Of a DNA stretch of 64,000 nt, positions 16,909 through 25,737 are shown piece by piece (the stretch's first letter is position 1; each line of letters opens with the position of its first letter). The notes beneath the pieces were generated by a model. It saw only the letters and a list, made by a program, of their open reading frames with translations, had not been told where the DNA came from and searched no databases. The stretch spans positions 682,001 through 746,000 of the forward strand of contig CAZCSV010000001.1 in the NCBI GenBank assembly GCA_964501535.1, written 5' to 3'. The stretch comes from FEN-1279 sp964501535. GTDB lineage: Bacteria; Bacteroidota; Ignavibacteria; Tepidaquicellales; Tepidaquicellaceae. A program made the position numbers and the translations under genes.

Positions 16909-19407
16909 ATGACAGAAAAAAGAATTACTTTCTCTTTGCTCACATTTATTTTTGTTGTTTTTAGTTGCTTTTTAATATATGCCCAAAACGTGGATGACCC
17001 AAACCTCGACCAGCTGCCTAAAAGTATGAAAAATCTTCCGCGTGTGAATTATGGTCCTATGTTAGCACCTGTCACATCTTCGGATGGCTACGATAACTTT
17101 TATCTTGGCGTTGATTTTGCCGAGCCGCATATTTCTTCGCATCCCTCACAGCCATTAAAGTTTTTTACGGCATATAATACAAACGCTACTCATTATACAT
17201 TAAATGGTCTGGATTGGTTTATTAATAATCCCGTATTACCAAATCCTGCCGGCGACCCCGTCACCGCATATGACAGTCTCGGTAATCTTTTCTATGAAAA
17301 TATGTATGAACCGGGAACCAGTATTCTCGGCTGCTATATCGTTGTATCTTCTAATAACGGCGTAAATTGGTCTGCTCCCGTATGGGGTATAAACGGTAAT
17401 GACAAAAACTGGATCGCCTGCGACCAGACCGGAGGACCTTTCGCTAACTATGTTTATACTACAATGACCGCCGGCGGCGGCTCCGGTAGTTTTGCAAGAA
17501 GCACTGACCATGGATTAACATTCCAGCAGACATGGACATTTAGTAATCAATCTCTTCCCGGTATGATGGTCTGCGTTGGTCCGAAAGTTACAGGCGGCGA
17601 TGTACCCGGTGGATATGTATACGTAGTTACTAATTACGGTGCGTACTATTCGCCCTATTACTATTTTAGCAGGTCTACAGACGGCGGCTCAACATTCACT
17701 TCGGTTTCAGTCGTTCAGTATGCAGGATTCTTGGGAACAATCGTTAATGGTAGATCGTCTATCCATGATATGAGAACAAGGTCATATCCGTTTATTACTG
17801 CAGATAACAGCTATGGTACGTATAGGGGAAGGTTATATCTCGTTTATGCAACTAACGTTCCGAATCAGGATGGTGCTAAATCTGATATTTTTTGCAGATA
17901 TTCAACTGATGCTGGCAGTACCTGGTCATCTGCCGTTACAGTTAATGATGACCAGAATTCCACTAATAATTATCAGTGGTTCCCCGCAATCTGGTGCGAT
18001 AAGGAAACCGGCAGATTGTATATCAAGTGGTATGATACAAGAAATTGCCCGACAAGCGACAGCTGTGAGGTATATGCTACATACTCGACTAATGGCGGTC
18101 AGTCTTTCGTTCCGAATCAAAAAATTTCCAATGCAAAAATGAAAATCAATTGTACCACCTGCGGAGGCGGTGGAACCCCGAAATATCTTGGTGATTACGA
18201 CGCTATTACATCAAACAAGTATACCTCCACTATGGCCTGGACGGATTTCCGTGCAGGTAACTTCGGAAGCTATACAGCTTATTTCCCGGATTTTGCCATG
18301 AAACTGTATCCTGCAACTCTGAATACAATTTTAAACAATGATAGCACCTTCGTTACAGCATCAGTTCCTTCTGTAAAACTGTATACAGATAAAGTAAAAT
18401 TTACAGCAGAAATCGTTCCCGCTCCTGCCTCAGGAACGGTTACTTTGAATTTTGTAAATAATAAAGATTCTATAACAACTTACCCCGATTCCGTTAAATT
18501 AAGAATTAAAACTTCTGCTAACGTAACTCCCGGCGGTTATACGATAAATATATATGGAAGAGGCACAAACGGTACACCGGTCCATAAAAGAAGCATAAGT
18601 TTGAATATTAATGCATATGCTGTATCCGTTGGTACAAATAGAAACGGTATTTGCACTTTCAAAGTAAACGGAACATCTTATACTTTAAGACAATCCTTTG
18701 TTTTTAATATCGGTTCGGTAGTAAATGTATCCGCAGTTAGTCCTTATGTTACTGGTGGTACAAGATATGTATTTACCAACTGGTCTGATAATGGGGATAC
18801 GACTCACAATGTAACTGTTAATGGACCTTTAACTCTTACGGCTAATTACAAAATCCAGTATAAATGTATAGTTAATTCTGACTATGGTAATATAGTCGGC
18901 AGCGATTTCCATGATTCAGCCGCAGTATTTACATTCGGGGTATTTCCGAGAATTGTTAGCCTTGGAGGTGGTCTGGGATATCAGTTCCGCGGATGGGATG
19001 GCGCAGGCAACGGCTCGTATACCAGTTCCGATAGTACAGGTTTGGATTCGATGGTAAATATCTCTATTACAAATGCCATCGTCGAAACTGCCCGTTGGAC
19101 GCAGTGCGCTGTCGGAATATATAACATCAGCAGTGAAATTCCAGATAAATTCAAATTACACCAGAACTATCCGAATCCCTTTAATCCTGTTACAAATATC
19201 AAATTCGACTTGGTGAAATCAACAAATGTTAAATTGATGGTTTATGATGCACTCGGCAGAGAAATCGAAACCCTGATTAACGAATATATGAAACCGGGAT
19301 TCTATTACTTTAACTTTAACGCAATAAATCTCGCAAGCGGTGTTTATTTCTATAAAATTATTACATACGATTTCACTGATATCAAGAAAATGCTTATATT
19401 AAAATAA
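16909..19407 (+). CDS. T9SS-secreted sialidase-like Asp-box protein, copy 2
   Basis: An 832-residue paralogue of the preceding gene with the same architecture: N-terminal signal segment, Asp-box propeller (STDHGLTF, STDGGSTF, STDAGSTW, STNGGQSF), Ig-like region, NWSDNGDTTHNVTVNGP repeat region and T9SS sorting domain from NYPNPFNPVTNIKF to MLILK. The two copies are most alike in the C-terminal third (for example VETARWTQC in both) and differ more in the propeller, which suggests an old tandem duplication with the binding face diverging. A small Cys-rich loop (KINCTTCGGGGTP) is unique to this copy. AGGAG precedes the ATG at good spacing. A strong terminator follows, so the pair probably forms one unit. 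Confidence 0.8.
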   Translation: MTEKRITFSLLTFIFVVFSCFLIYAQNVDDPNLDQLPKSMKNLPRVNYGPMLAPVTSSDGYDNFYLGVDFAEPHISSHPSQPLKFFTAYNTNATHYTLNGLDWFINNPVLPNPAGDPVTAYDSLGNLFYENMYEPGTSILGCYIVVSSNNGVNWSAPVWGINGNDKNWIACDQTGGPFANYVYTTMTAGGGSGSFARSTDHGLTFQQTWTFSNQSLPGMMVCVGPKVTGGDVPGGYVYVVTNYGAYYSPYYYFSRSTDGGSTFTSVSVVQYAGFLGTIVNGRSSIHDMRTRSYPFITADNSYGTYRGRLYLVYATNVPNQDGAKSDIFCRYSTDAGSTWSSAVTVNDDQNSTNNYQWFPAIWCDKETGRLYIKWYDTRNCPTSDSCEVYATYSTNGGQSFVPNQKISNAKMKINCTTCGGGGTPKYLGDYDAITSNKYTSTMAWTDFRAGNFGSYTAYFPDFAMKLYPATLNTILNNDSTFVTASVPSVKLYTDKVKFTAEIVPAPASGTVTLNFVNNKDSITTYPDSVKLRIKTSANVTPGGYTINIYGRGTNGTPVHKRSISLNINAYAVSVGTNRNGICTFKVNGTSYTLRQSFVFNIGSVVNVSAVSPYVTGGTRYVFTNWSDNGDTTHNVTVNGPLTLTANYKIQYKCIVNSDYGNIVGSDFHDSAAVFTFGVFPRIVSLGGGLGYQFRGWDGAGNGSYTSSDSTGLDSMVNISITNAIVETARWTQCAVGIYNISSEIPDKFKLHQNYPNPFNPVTNIKFDLVKSTNVKLMVYDALGREIETLINEYMKPGFYYFNFNAINLASGVYFYKIITYDFTDIKKMLILK

Positions 19408-19426
19408 AATTATTAACTGTTTTTAG

Positions 19427-19461
19427 AAATGCCGTTCCACTTTAGGAATGGCATTTTTTTT
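19427..19461 (+). terminator. Terminator after the sialidase-like pair
   Basis: A 12-bp stem (19427-19438 with 19445-19456, one G.T pair) and a 6-base loop run into a T tract. It begins 20 bases after the stop codon. Confidence 0.85.
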
Positions 19462-19476
19462 GCCCTTTCCGATTAG

Positions 19477-19484
19477 TAAATTTG
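19477..19484 (+). promoter_or_regulatory. Candidate Bacteroidota-type -7 box before the YciO-like gene
   Basis: TAAATTTG fits TAnnTTTG and lies 19 bases before the start codon, just behind the terminator of the upstream unit, the same distance as at murI. A TTTG at 19459-19462 is closer than the usual -33 spacing. Confidence 0.45.
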
Positions 19485-19502
19485 TATAAAAGTGAATATT
19501 GA

Positions 19503-20123
19503 ATGCTGCTGAGAATACATCCTGAAAATCCCGAACTTAGAAAAATAAGAATCGTTGCAGATTGCCTGAAAAACGGAGGCGTTATTATTTATCCCACCGA
19601 TACCGTATACGCCATCGGATGCGATATCTTCCAGCCAAGAGCAATTGAAAGAATTTATAAGATTAAAAATAAAGACCCGAGAAAAGCAAACTTTTCATTC
19701 ATATGTTATGATCTGAGCCATCTTTCCGATTATGTTTTCAGTATCGATACTCCGATTTACAGAATAATGCGAAAGGCTCTTCCGGGACCTTTTACTTTCA
19801 TTCTAAAAGCTAACAGCAATGTACCGAAAATTTTTCAAAGCAAGAAAAAAACAGTCGGAATCAGAATACCCAATAACAAAATCTGTAAAGAACTGATAAA
19901 GGAACTCGGGAATCCTATTATAACTACCTCTGTCCACGATGTTGACAATATTCTGGATTACACAACTGACCCCGCAGTAATTTACGAGAATTATGAAAAA
20001 CTTGTCGATATAGTTATAGATGGTGGTTATGGAGGGAATAAACCATCTACAGTTGTTGACTGCTCTGACGGCAAATTCACGATTTTAAGAGAAGGACTTG
20101 GTAATTTGGATGACTATTTATAA
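19503..20123 (+). CDS. YciO/YrdC/Sua5-family protein
   Basis: A 206-residue YrdC-domain protein. The motif GGVIIYPTDTVYAIGCD and the K-x-R-x-K-x-x-x-x-F/S-like block (IKNKDPRKANFSFICYD), then PGPFTFILKA and VGIRIPNN, define the fold. Family members (TsaC/Sua5) make threonylcarbamoyl-AMP for tRNA t6A; the DLSHLSDYV block and overall length fit the YciO branch better, whose exact role is less certain. The gene opens a compact plus-strand operon with a nitroreductase, a PAS protein and a metallophosphoesterase, with gaps of 1-20 bases. Confidence 0.85.
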   Translation: MLLRIHPENPELRKIRIVADCLKNGGVIIYPTDTVYAIGCDIFQPRAIERIYKIKNKDPRKANFSFICYDLSHLSDYVFSIDTPIYRIMRKALPGPFTFILKANSNVPKIFQSKKKTVGIRIPNNKICKELIKELGNPIITTSVHDVDNILDYTTDPAVIYENYEKLVDIVIDGGYGGNKPSTVVDCSDGKFTILREGLGNLDDYL

Positions 20124-20143
20124 AATTATTTTACTTAAATATT

Positions 20144-20647
20144 ATGCTTAATACTATTCTAAACCGAAGAAGTATAAGAAAATTCAAAAATGTACCTGTT
20201 CCGGAAGAAGATATTAAAGATCTGCTGAAAGCCGCTATGGCAGCACCATCGGCAGGAAATTCCCGGTGCTGGGAATTCGTAATTATTAATGACAGAAAAA
20301 TCCTTAATGAAATCCCGAAAATACATCTGCATGCACAAATGGTCTTGGAATCTCCCGTTGCCATTCTTGTTTGTGCAGATTTGAAAAGAGAAAAATATAA
20401 AGGCCGCTGGATGCTCGACTGCTCGGCGGCAACTGAAAATATACTCCTCGCCGCTCACTCAAAGGGTCTCGGTGCTGTTTGGGTCGGGATTTATCCTGAT
20501 GATTTAAGAATTAAAAATTTCTCTGAACTGCTGGATTTACCTGAGAATATAAAACCTGTATCTCTGATTCCGATGGGATATCCAGATGAGACCAAACAAC
20601 CCTCGAATAGATTTGACGAAAATAAAATACACTATAATAAATTCTAA
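20144..20647 (+). CDS. Nitroreductase-family flavoprotein
   Basis: A 167-residue protein of the FMN-dependent nitroreductase family. The NRRSIRKFKNVPVPEEDIKDLLKAAMAAPSAGN start binds the FMN phosphate, and LLAAHSKGLGAVWVGIYPDD and LIPMGYPDE are typical of the C-terminal half. Such proteins reduce nitro groups, quinones or flavins using NAD(P)H; the substrate cannot be read here. At 167 residues it belongs to the short forms. It sits 20 bases after the YciO-like gene, and the next gene starts one base after its stop, so translation is likely coupled. Confidence 0.88.
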   Translation: MLNTILNRRSIRKFKNVPVPEEDIKDLLKAAMAAPSAGNSRCWEFVIINDRKILNEIPKIHLHAQMVLESPVAILVCADLKREKYKGRWMLDCSAATENILLAAHSKGLGAVWVGIYPDDLRIKNFSELLDLPENIKPVSLIPMGYPDETKQPSNRFDENKIHYNKF

Positions 20648-20648
20648 T

Positions 20649-20990
20649 ATGAATAACTGGATAAAAGAATTTACCGGTGCAGTTACACTCTGTGATGACA
20701 AGGGAATTATTATTTATATGAATGATAAAGCGATTAAGACTTTTGAAAACGATGGCGGCTCAAAATTAATCGGCACTGATTTACTCGACTGCCATCCGGA
20801 ACCGTCGAAAACTATTCTGAAAAAGCTCATGCGTGAGAGAAGAGTGAATGCATATACTGTTGAAAAAAACGGTTTAAAAAAGCTGATATATCAGTCCCCT
20901 GTTTATAACAACGGGATTTATTCCGGATTTATTGAGCTTTCTCTCGAGATTCCCTTTGAACTTCCTAATTTTATAAGAAAAAATAACTGA
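20649..20990 (+). CDS. Stand-alone PAS-domain protein
   Basis: A 113-residue protein made of one PAS-like fold: EFTGAVTLCDDKGIIIYMNDKA, then LIGTDLLDCHPEPSKTILKKL, KKLIYQSPVYNNGIYSGFIEL and a Pro-rich end. The DCHPEPS block is typical of PAS domains found in Bacteroidota and Chlorobi proteins with unknown ligands. There is no output domain. I use the ATG at 20649 instead of an earlier in-frame start at 20586, which would overlap the nitroreductase by about 60 bases. The gene begins one base after the nitroreductase stop and ends two bases before the phosphoesterase start. Confidence 0.75.
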   Translation: MNNWIKEFTGAVTLCDDKGIIIYMNDKAIKTFENDGGSKLIGTDLLDCHPEPSKTILKKLMRERRVNAYTVEKNGLKKLIYQSPVYNNGIYSGFIELSLEIPFELPNFIRKNN

Positions 20991-20992
20991 AT

Positions 20993-22153
20993 ATGAAGCT
21001 GTCAAATATGATTTTATTTTTCTCTGTTGTACTTACATTATATACCGCTGTCAATTTTTATATTTTCATCCGCGGATGGCAGGCATTACCAAATGGAAGC
21101 ATTGTAAGAAAAATTTATTTGTATGTTTTTATTTTCGTTTCACTTTCTTTCATCCTGGGCAGAATTCTTGAAAAATATTATCTGTCGGTGTTCTCCGATA
21201 TTCTTATATGGATTGGATCGTTCTGGTTTGCCGCTATTTTATATTTCCTTCTCATTATAATATTTTTTGACATCCTCAGAAGCATAAATTCATCAACCCC
21301 CCTCTATCCTTCTTTTGCAACTTTTAATTACGAAAAGACTAAACAAATTATTTTTCTTTTTTCGGTTTTCCTTGTCGGAGGAATACTGACCTATGGATAT
21401 TATAACAGCAAGAATATAAAGATTCAATCACTGGAATATAATATCCAAAAAAATTGCGGGGAATTAAAGGAATTAAAAATTGCTATGCTCTCTGACTTAC
21501 ACCTAGGGACAATTATCGGAAGTTCTAGACTTGAAGATATCGTAAATAAAACCAACTCCCTCAATCCCGATATTATACTTCTTGCAGGAGATGTCGTAGA
21601 CGAAGATTTGGGACCCGTTATAAGAAATAATCTCGGCGAAATGCTGAAAAACTTTAAATCTAAATACGGAACCTATGCAATTACCGGTAACCACGAATAT
21701 ATCGGAGGCGTGGAAGAAGCTTGCGAATACTTAAATGCACATAATATCATAATGCTGAGAGACTCGGTTGTCAAAATCGATAATGCATTTTATTTGATAG
21801 GAAGAGAAGATAAGGATATTTCCAGATTTTCTGATAAAAAAAGAAAATCACTTAACGAACTTATAAAAGATTCCGATAAAAGCTGTCCGCTAATTCTGCT
21901 CAATCATCAGCCCTTCGACCTCGATGAATCCGTAAAGAGTGAAATTGATCTGCAACTTTCCGGACATACTCATAACGGTCAAATCTTTCCTTTAAACCTT
22001 ATAACAAAACTTATCTTTGAGTTAAATTCCGGATATATGAAAAAAGGACAGACTCATTTTTATGTTTCGACTGGAGTTGGCACTTGGGGACCACCCGTGC
22101 GTATAGGCAATTCACCGGAAATTGTTGAGATTAAACTTACTTTTAAGTTCTAA
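20993..22153 (+). CDS. Membrane-anchored metallophosphoesterase
   Basis: A 386-residue protein with four hydrophobic segments in the first 140 residues, followed by a calcineurin-like phosphoesterase domain. Metal-binding motifs are intact: AMLSDLHLGT (D-x-H), LAGDVVD (GD), ITGNHEY (GNHE), NHQPFDL and LSGHTHNGQ (GHTH). The layout matches the YkuE/YaeI-like group, whose substrates include UDP-diacylglucosamine-type lipids, but the family is broad and I would not assign a substrate. It is the last gene of the YciO-like operon and converges with a T9SS protein gene, with 27 bases between stops. Confidence 0.88.
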   Translation: MKLSNMILFFSVVLTLYTAVNFYIFIRGWQALPNGSIVRKIYLYVFIFVSLSFILGRILEKYYLSVFSDILIWIGSFWFAAILYFLLIIIFFDILRSINSSTPLYPSFATFNYEKTKQIIFLFSVFLVGGILTYGYYNSKNIKIQSLEYNIQKNCGELKELKIAMLSDLHLGTIIGSSRLEDIVNKTNSLNPDIILLAGDVVDEDLGPVIRNNLGEMLKNFKSKYGTYAITGNHEYIGGVEEACEYLNAHNIIMLRDSVVKIDNAFYLIGREDKDISRFSDKKRKSLNELIKDSDKSCPLILLNHQPFDLDESVKSEIDLQLSGHTHNGQIFPLNLITKLIFELNSGYMKKGQTHFYVSTGVGTWGPPVRIGNSPEIVEIKLTFKF

Positions 22154-22180
22154 CCTTTCTTATATAAAATGACAAATTCA

Positions 22181-23458
22181 TTATTTAATTAATATCATCG
22201 TCCGCGTCTTACTGAATCCTTCACCCTTTAATTTATAAAAATATATACCTGATGAGAAATTATCCGCTTTTAAAGTAAACTCGTAAACTCCTACCTGTAA
22301 ATATTTATTAATCGGTACTGCAACTTCCTTACCCGCTAAATCATATATTGTAAGATTAACTAACATCTGTTCGTTGAACTCATTTTTGCCGCATAAAGGA
22401 ATGGAAAATCTGATTTTTGTTTCAGAATTAAATGGATTTGGATAATTCTGCTCCAGAGTAACTGAATATGGAATATATTCCGATAGTTTTTGAATGCCGA
22501 TTATTTCGCTTAATCCCCTTCTCCAAACCGAATGTCCGCCTGTACCTGCGTAAACAAAATCACTAAAAATATATATCGAATAAACTGTCAGCATGCTGAC
22601 AAAACCCTGATTTTTTATTGCCCAGTTCGTACCGTAATTTGTGGAAACATATACACCGTTTTGAGTTCCCGCAAAAATATTTGAGTTGTTTAGTAAGATA
22701 CAGTTTGTATATAAACCCGGATATGCTTGCGTTATAGTCGTCCAGTTATTTCCGTTGCTTGCCGTTAAATATATTCCGATGCTCGTACCCGCGTATATAT
22801 TGGCACCGGTTGAGGTCATTGAATTTACAAACAGATTGTATACAGGGAAACCGTTGCTTACGGATACCCAGTTAATACCGTTATTCGTTGTTCTGAATAT
22901 ACCGCCCGTCGACCCGTTGTAACAGGTTCCCGCAAAAAGATTATTCCCGTTTGCCGCAAACGATTTTACAGAAAGATTGTTAAGACCCGTAAAGTTCCAT
23001 TCCAGACCGTCATTGCTGGAATAAAAAATACCTCCGCTGTTGTTGGATTCTGTTGATGTTCCTGCATAAATTATGCTGTTTTTTGCAAATAATCTGTTAA
23101 TAAATAAATTTGTCATTCCGTTATTTCTGGCTGTCCAGTTTTCTCCGCTGTTTGTCGATATAAATACACCTCCGCCCGATGTTCCCGCCAACAGTATATC
23201 GTTTTTTGCTAACAACGAAGTTATATTTGTATTGCTTAATCCGCTATTCACAGCTGTCCAGTCACCACCGTAATTAGACGAGCGGAAAATCCCGCCTGTC
23301 GTGCTTCCCGCAAATATGTAATTATTATTTGATGTAAAAGATGTGATTGTCCTGTCCGTCCCGATGCCGCCGGGAAGCTGTATCCATTGGCATATGCAAT
23401 CTTTATCGTTTGTAACGCTTAGAAAAATAAATAATATTATTAATGATTTTTTTAGCAA
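22181..23458 (-). CDS. T9SS-secreted beta-propeller (BNR/Ycf48-like) protein
   Basis: A 425-residue secreted protein with a signal peptide and repeated units of about 43 residues (SSNYGGDW, STNSGENW, SSNDGLEW, TTNNGINW, STNYGTNW) that build an Asp-box propeller. The end is a T9SS sorting domain that begins NYPNPFNSETKIRFSIP and ends TRTMILIK. The sorting domain holds a longer-than-usual loop (PLCGKNEFNEQMLVN) at exactly the place where three other genes in the window carry a palindromic insert. The start codon is TTG. The function is unknown; surface attachment or ligand binding is plausible. Confidence 0.75.
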   Translation of the reverse strand: MLKKSLIILFIFLSVTNDKDCICQWIQLPGGIGTDRTITSFTSNNNYIFAGSTTGGIFRSSNYGGDWTAVNSGLSNTNITSLLAKNDILLAGTSGGGVFISTNSGENWTARNNGMTNLFINRLFAKNSIIYAGTSTESNNSGGIFYSSNDGLEWNFTGLNNLSVKSFAANGNNLFAGTCYNGSTGGIFRTTNNGINWVSVSNGFPVYNLFVNSMTSTGANIYAGTSIGIYLTASNGNNWTTITQAYPGLYTNCILLNNSNIFAGTQNGVYVSTNYGTNWAIKNQGFVSMLTVYSIYIFSDFVYAGTGGHSVWRRGLSEIIGIQKLSEYIPYSVTLEQNYPNPFNSETKIRFSIPLCGKNEFNEQMLVNLTIYDLAGKEVAVPINKYLQVGVYEFTLKADNFSSGIYFYKLKGEGFSKTRTMILIK

Positions 23459-23544
23459 AAATATTTTTTTATGGATATCTTACCCAATTTAAAAATAATT
23501 TACTTTAAATTAAATATTATTTATCTATCATTATTCACCTGTAT

Positions 23545-24777
23545 TTAAAGCAGTCTTATATTCGCCTCCCCCCTCCTTTTAAAATACGAATATATTGCAT
23601 ATCGTATCGCATCCATCATGTGGTCATTGAATTTAATAGGTTCATCGAGCAGGTTTCCATCCTTATCCTGCTTGTAACTGTAAGACAAGACCTCTTTATT
23701 GATTCCCGTGTTTTCGGAATGGCTTAATATTTTACACGATTTGAGGAAATCAATTCCGTCCTTTACGTTTTTATCCGCAGGAAATACATTGAATCCTGCC
23801 CTCTTAAGCTCCTCTATTCTGCCGGATTCCGCCGAATCACAGTAAATATAACTTCCCCTCTTGATTTTCAGATTTTTCATTTTGTTTATCAGATCTGTGT
23901 TGGTCAGTCTGCATTCGTAAATCATTTCCCTTAAATAAAACACTTTATCCTTTATATTTACTTCCACTAATGCCGTCTGATTATTATATCCGAAATCCAA
24001 ACCGTATATCGTTTCATCGAAATTTGCAGGAAATGTGTGTAATATTTCAAACGGTCTGTATATTACATTCTTCAGCACGCCCCATTCTCCGAGCGTATAT
24101 ATATTGTAATATTCTTCATCCTGCTCCTTAAGGTTTTTCAAAACATCAATATACTCTCCGTCAATATAAATATTATCCTTGTATGTCGTCCTTAATTTAT
24201 ATGTATCTTTAAACTGCTTTGTGTTCAGCCAGTGATGTGAATTCACCGGATTGTATGTCAATATTATCTGCTTGTAATTTTTTGTTCTTCCCCTTAACCT
24301 TAAATCAAGCTGGTTAAAATCAGGATAATCCAGCTCCGTTGCCTCTTCCACCCATATCGAAGAAATGCCGAAAATTGATTTTAACTTTTCTCTGTCATCG
24401 ATTCCCGCAGACAGAAACTCGTTTCCATTCAGTAATGAACTCATTCTTAAATCCGAATCGTTAATCTTGTAATATTCGTCAAGTCCCGATGAATATAACA
24501 ATGATTTTATGAGACTGAACTGTGAATGCCTTATCGTCCGTGCCACTTTTCTGACCAGCAGTATTTTATGCCTTTTTTCCGTTAAAGACCTTAATAATAA
24601 TTTCTGCGCCGCAAAGTAGCTCTTACCGGAACCGGCTCCTCCGTATAAGTGAAGATACCTGCATTTATTAAATAATAAATCCCTGTAGACCCTGTTTATT
24701 TGTTCCTCGATAAACTTAAATCTCGGTTCAAATAACGAAGATTTCAGGAACATTTGACTCAGTGTAACAAATGACAT
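23545..24777 (-). CDS. Phage-type terminase large subunit
   Basis: A 410-residue protein with the architecture of the PBSX/Terminase_3 family: Walker A GGAGSGKSYFAAQK near residue 45, KILLVRKVARTIRHS (adenine/arginine region), Walker B IWVEEATEL, the coupling motif IILTYNPVN, and a C-terminal RNase H-like nuclease with YGLDFGYNNQTALVEV and YCDSAESGRIEEL. In phages this motor cuts and pumps DNA into procapsids. The small-subunit-like gene lies two bases upstream. No portal, capsid, tail, lysis or integrase gene is visible on either side. It is therefore a cargo-less fragment of a prophage or gene-transfer-agent system, or a domesticated pair; the frame itself looks intact. Confidence 0.85.
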   Translation of the reverse strand: MSFVTLSQMFLKSSLFEPRFKFIEEQINRVYRDLLFNKCRYLHLYGGAGSGKSYFAAQKLLLRSLTEKRHKILLVRKVARTIRHSQFSLIKSLLYSSGLDEYYKINDSDLRMSSLLNGNEFLSAGIDDREKLKSIFGISSIWVEEATELDYPDFNQLDLRLRGRTKNYKQIILTYNPVNSHHWLNTKQFKDTYKLRTTYKDNIYIDGEYIDVLKNLKEQDEEYYNIYTLGEWGVLKNVIYRPFEILHTFPANFDETIYGLDFGYNNQTALVEVNIKDKVFYLREMIYECRLTNTDLINKMKNLKIKRGSYIYCDSAESGRIEELKRAGFNVFPADKNVKDGIDFLKSCKILSHSENTGINKEVLSYSYKQDKDGNLLDEPIKFNDHMMDAIRYAIYSYFKRRGEANIRLL

Positions 24778-24779
24778 CT

Positions 24780-25169
24780 TTATTGCTTCTCTATTTCCTT
24801 AACATCGCTATCCTGGCTTAGATTTACTAAGATTTCCCTGTTCTTTAAATCAAATTTCTTTTTGTCTTCCATCCCCCAGTTAAACCTTGCCTTAACATAA
24901 AAAATCCATGCAGGAAAGAAATATTTTTTCTTCTCATCTTCTAATATTTCGAAAATCATCTTTTCCCAGAAATAAAATGATTCTCTTATAGCTTTCTTTA
25001 TTTTATCAACCTGTAATATATTTTTACTGCTTTTATCCAGTTCCTTTGCGTACTCTTCAATTTCTCTGTAATCGCACTCCGTAAACGAAAATTCAGAATA
25101 CCCTTTTTTTAGATGTTTGCAAAAATTATCAATTAATCTCTCCTTTTCTTTTATACTTGGTCTTTTCAT
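24780..25169 (-). CDS. Terminase small subunit-like protein
   Basis: A 129-residue protein immediately before the terminase large subunit (two bases apart). It begins with a helical segment (KEKERLIDNFCKHLKKGYSEFSFTECDYREIEEYAKEL), compatible with a small-terminase DNA-binding domain, and ends with FPAWIFYVKARFNWGMEDKK, which resembles the W-x-F-x-x-K-x-R-F-x-W block of phage DNA-packaging small subunits. The start is the ATG at 25169: GAGG on the minus strand is 8 bases upstream, whereas a GTG at 25178 overlaps that site. The identification rests on position plus this C-terminal motif. Confidence 0.6.
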   Translation of the reverse strand: MKRPSIKEKERLIDNFCKHLKKGYSEFSFTECDYREIEEYAKELDKSSKNILQVDKIKKAIRESFYFWEKMIFEILEDEKKKYFFPAWIFYVKARFNWGMEDKKKFDLKNREILVNLSQDSDVKEIEKQ

Positions 25170-25352
25170 ATTTTGCACCTCATATTTTATTTTTTATTCA
25201 AAAATCCCGATTTTATATTACAATATGCATAATAAAAGATTTTCCGAATAAATAACGTGGAAACAAAAACATATTATGAATTATCTTGTGGGTAGTTTTT
25301 TTTGATTTGTAATTTTAAAAAGAAATGCATAAAATTAATGTTTAAGTATAAC

Positions 25353-25553
25353 ATGAACAATAAACTCGTCAATATTATCCTGTCAATAATAGTATTCATT
25401 ATGCTTATATTGGATGCCCTCGCAATCCATGATATAATTAGTGGTGAACCGGATTTATTATATGAGATTGGTATGTTATCGGTTAGTATACTGGTCTTTA
25501 TTGCAATCGGCGTTTACCTTAAACAGCGAAAGCAAAAATCCTCACAAGCCTGA
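25353..25553 (+). CDS. Small two-helix membrane protein
   Basis: A 66-residue protein (from the ATG at 25353; in-frame starts at 25338 and 25302 are possible) with two hydrophobic segments, LVNIILSIIVFIMLILDALAI and MLSVSILVFIAIGVYL, separated by HDIISGEPDLLYE, and with a basic tail. The charge pattern fits a hairpin in the inner membrane. I do not recognise a named family. It lies alone between the terminase pair (divergent) and lpxA (convergent). Confidence 0.5.
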   Translation: MNNKLVNIILSIIVFIMLILDALAIHDIISGEPDLLYEIGMLSVSILVFIAIGVYLKQRKQKSSQA

Positions 25554-25737
25554 TAATAAAAGCTGTATGCAATAATTATTTTTCTCTTCTTGAGGATTTG
25601 TTCATCTGTAAAATAAGAGGTAGCCTATAACTCCTCGCAGTCCCAAAACGAAACCGTTGGCTGAACAATCATAAATAATGCAAATACAGAAACCGGATAA
25701 ACAATTAATCATGCAGGTTCGTATGTTAGCTTATGAT

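Noticed and set aside
20586..20648. Upstream start of the PAS gene inside the nitroreductase gene
   Set aside because: The extra 21 residues are not PAS-like, and an ATG directly after the nitroreductase stop is available.
23545..25169. Complete prophage
   Set aside because: Only the terminase pair is present; no structural, lysis or integrase genes and no attachment repeats were seen.
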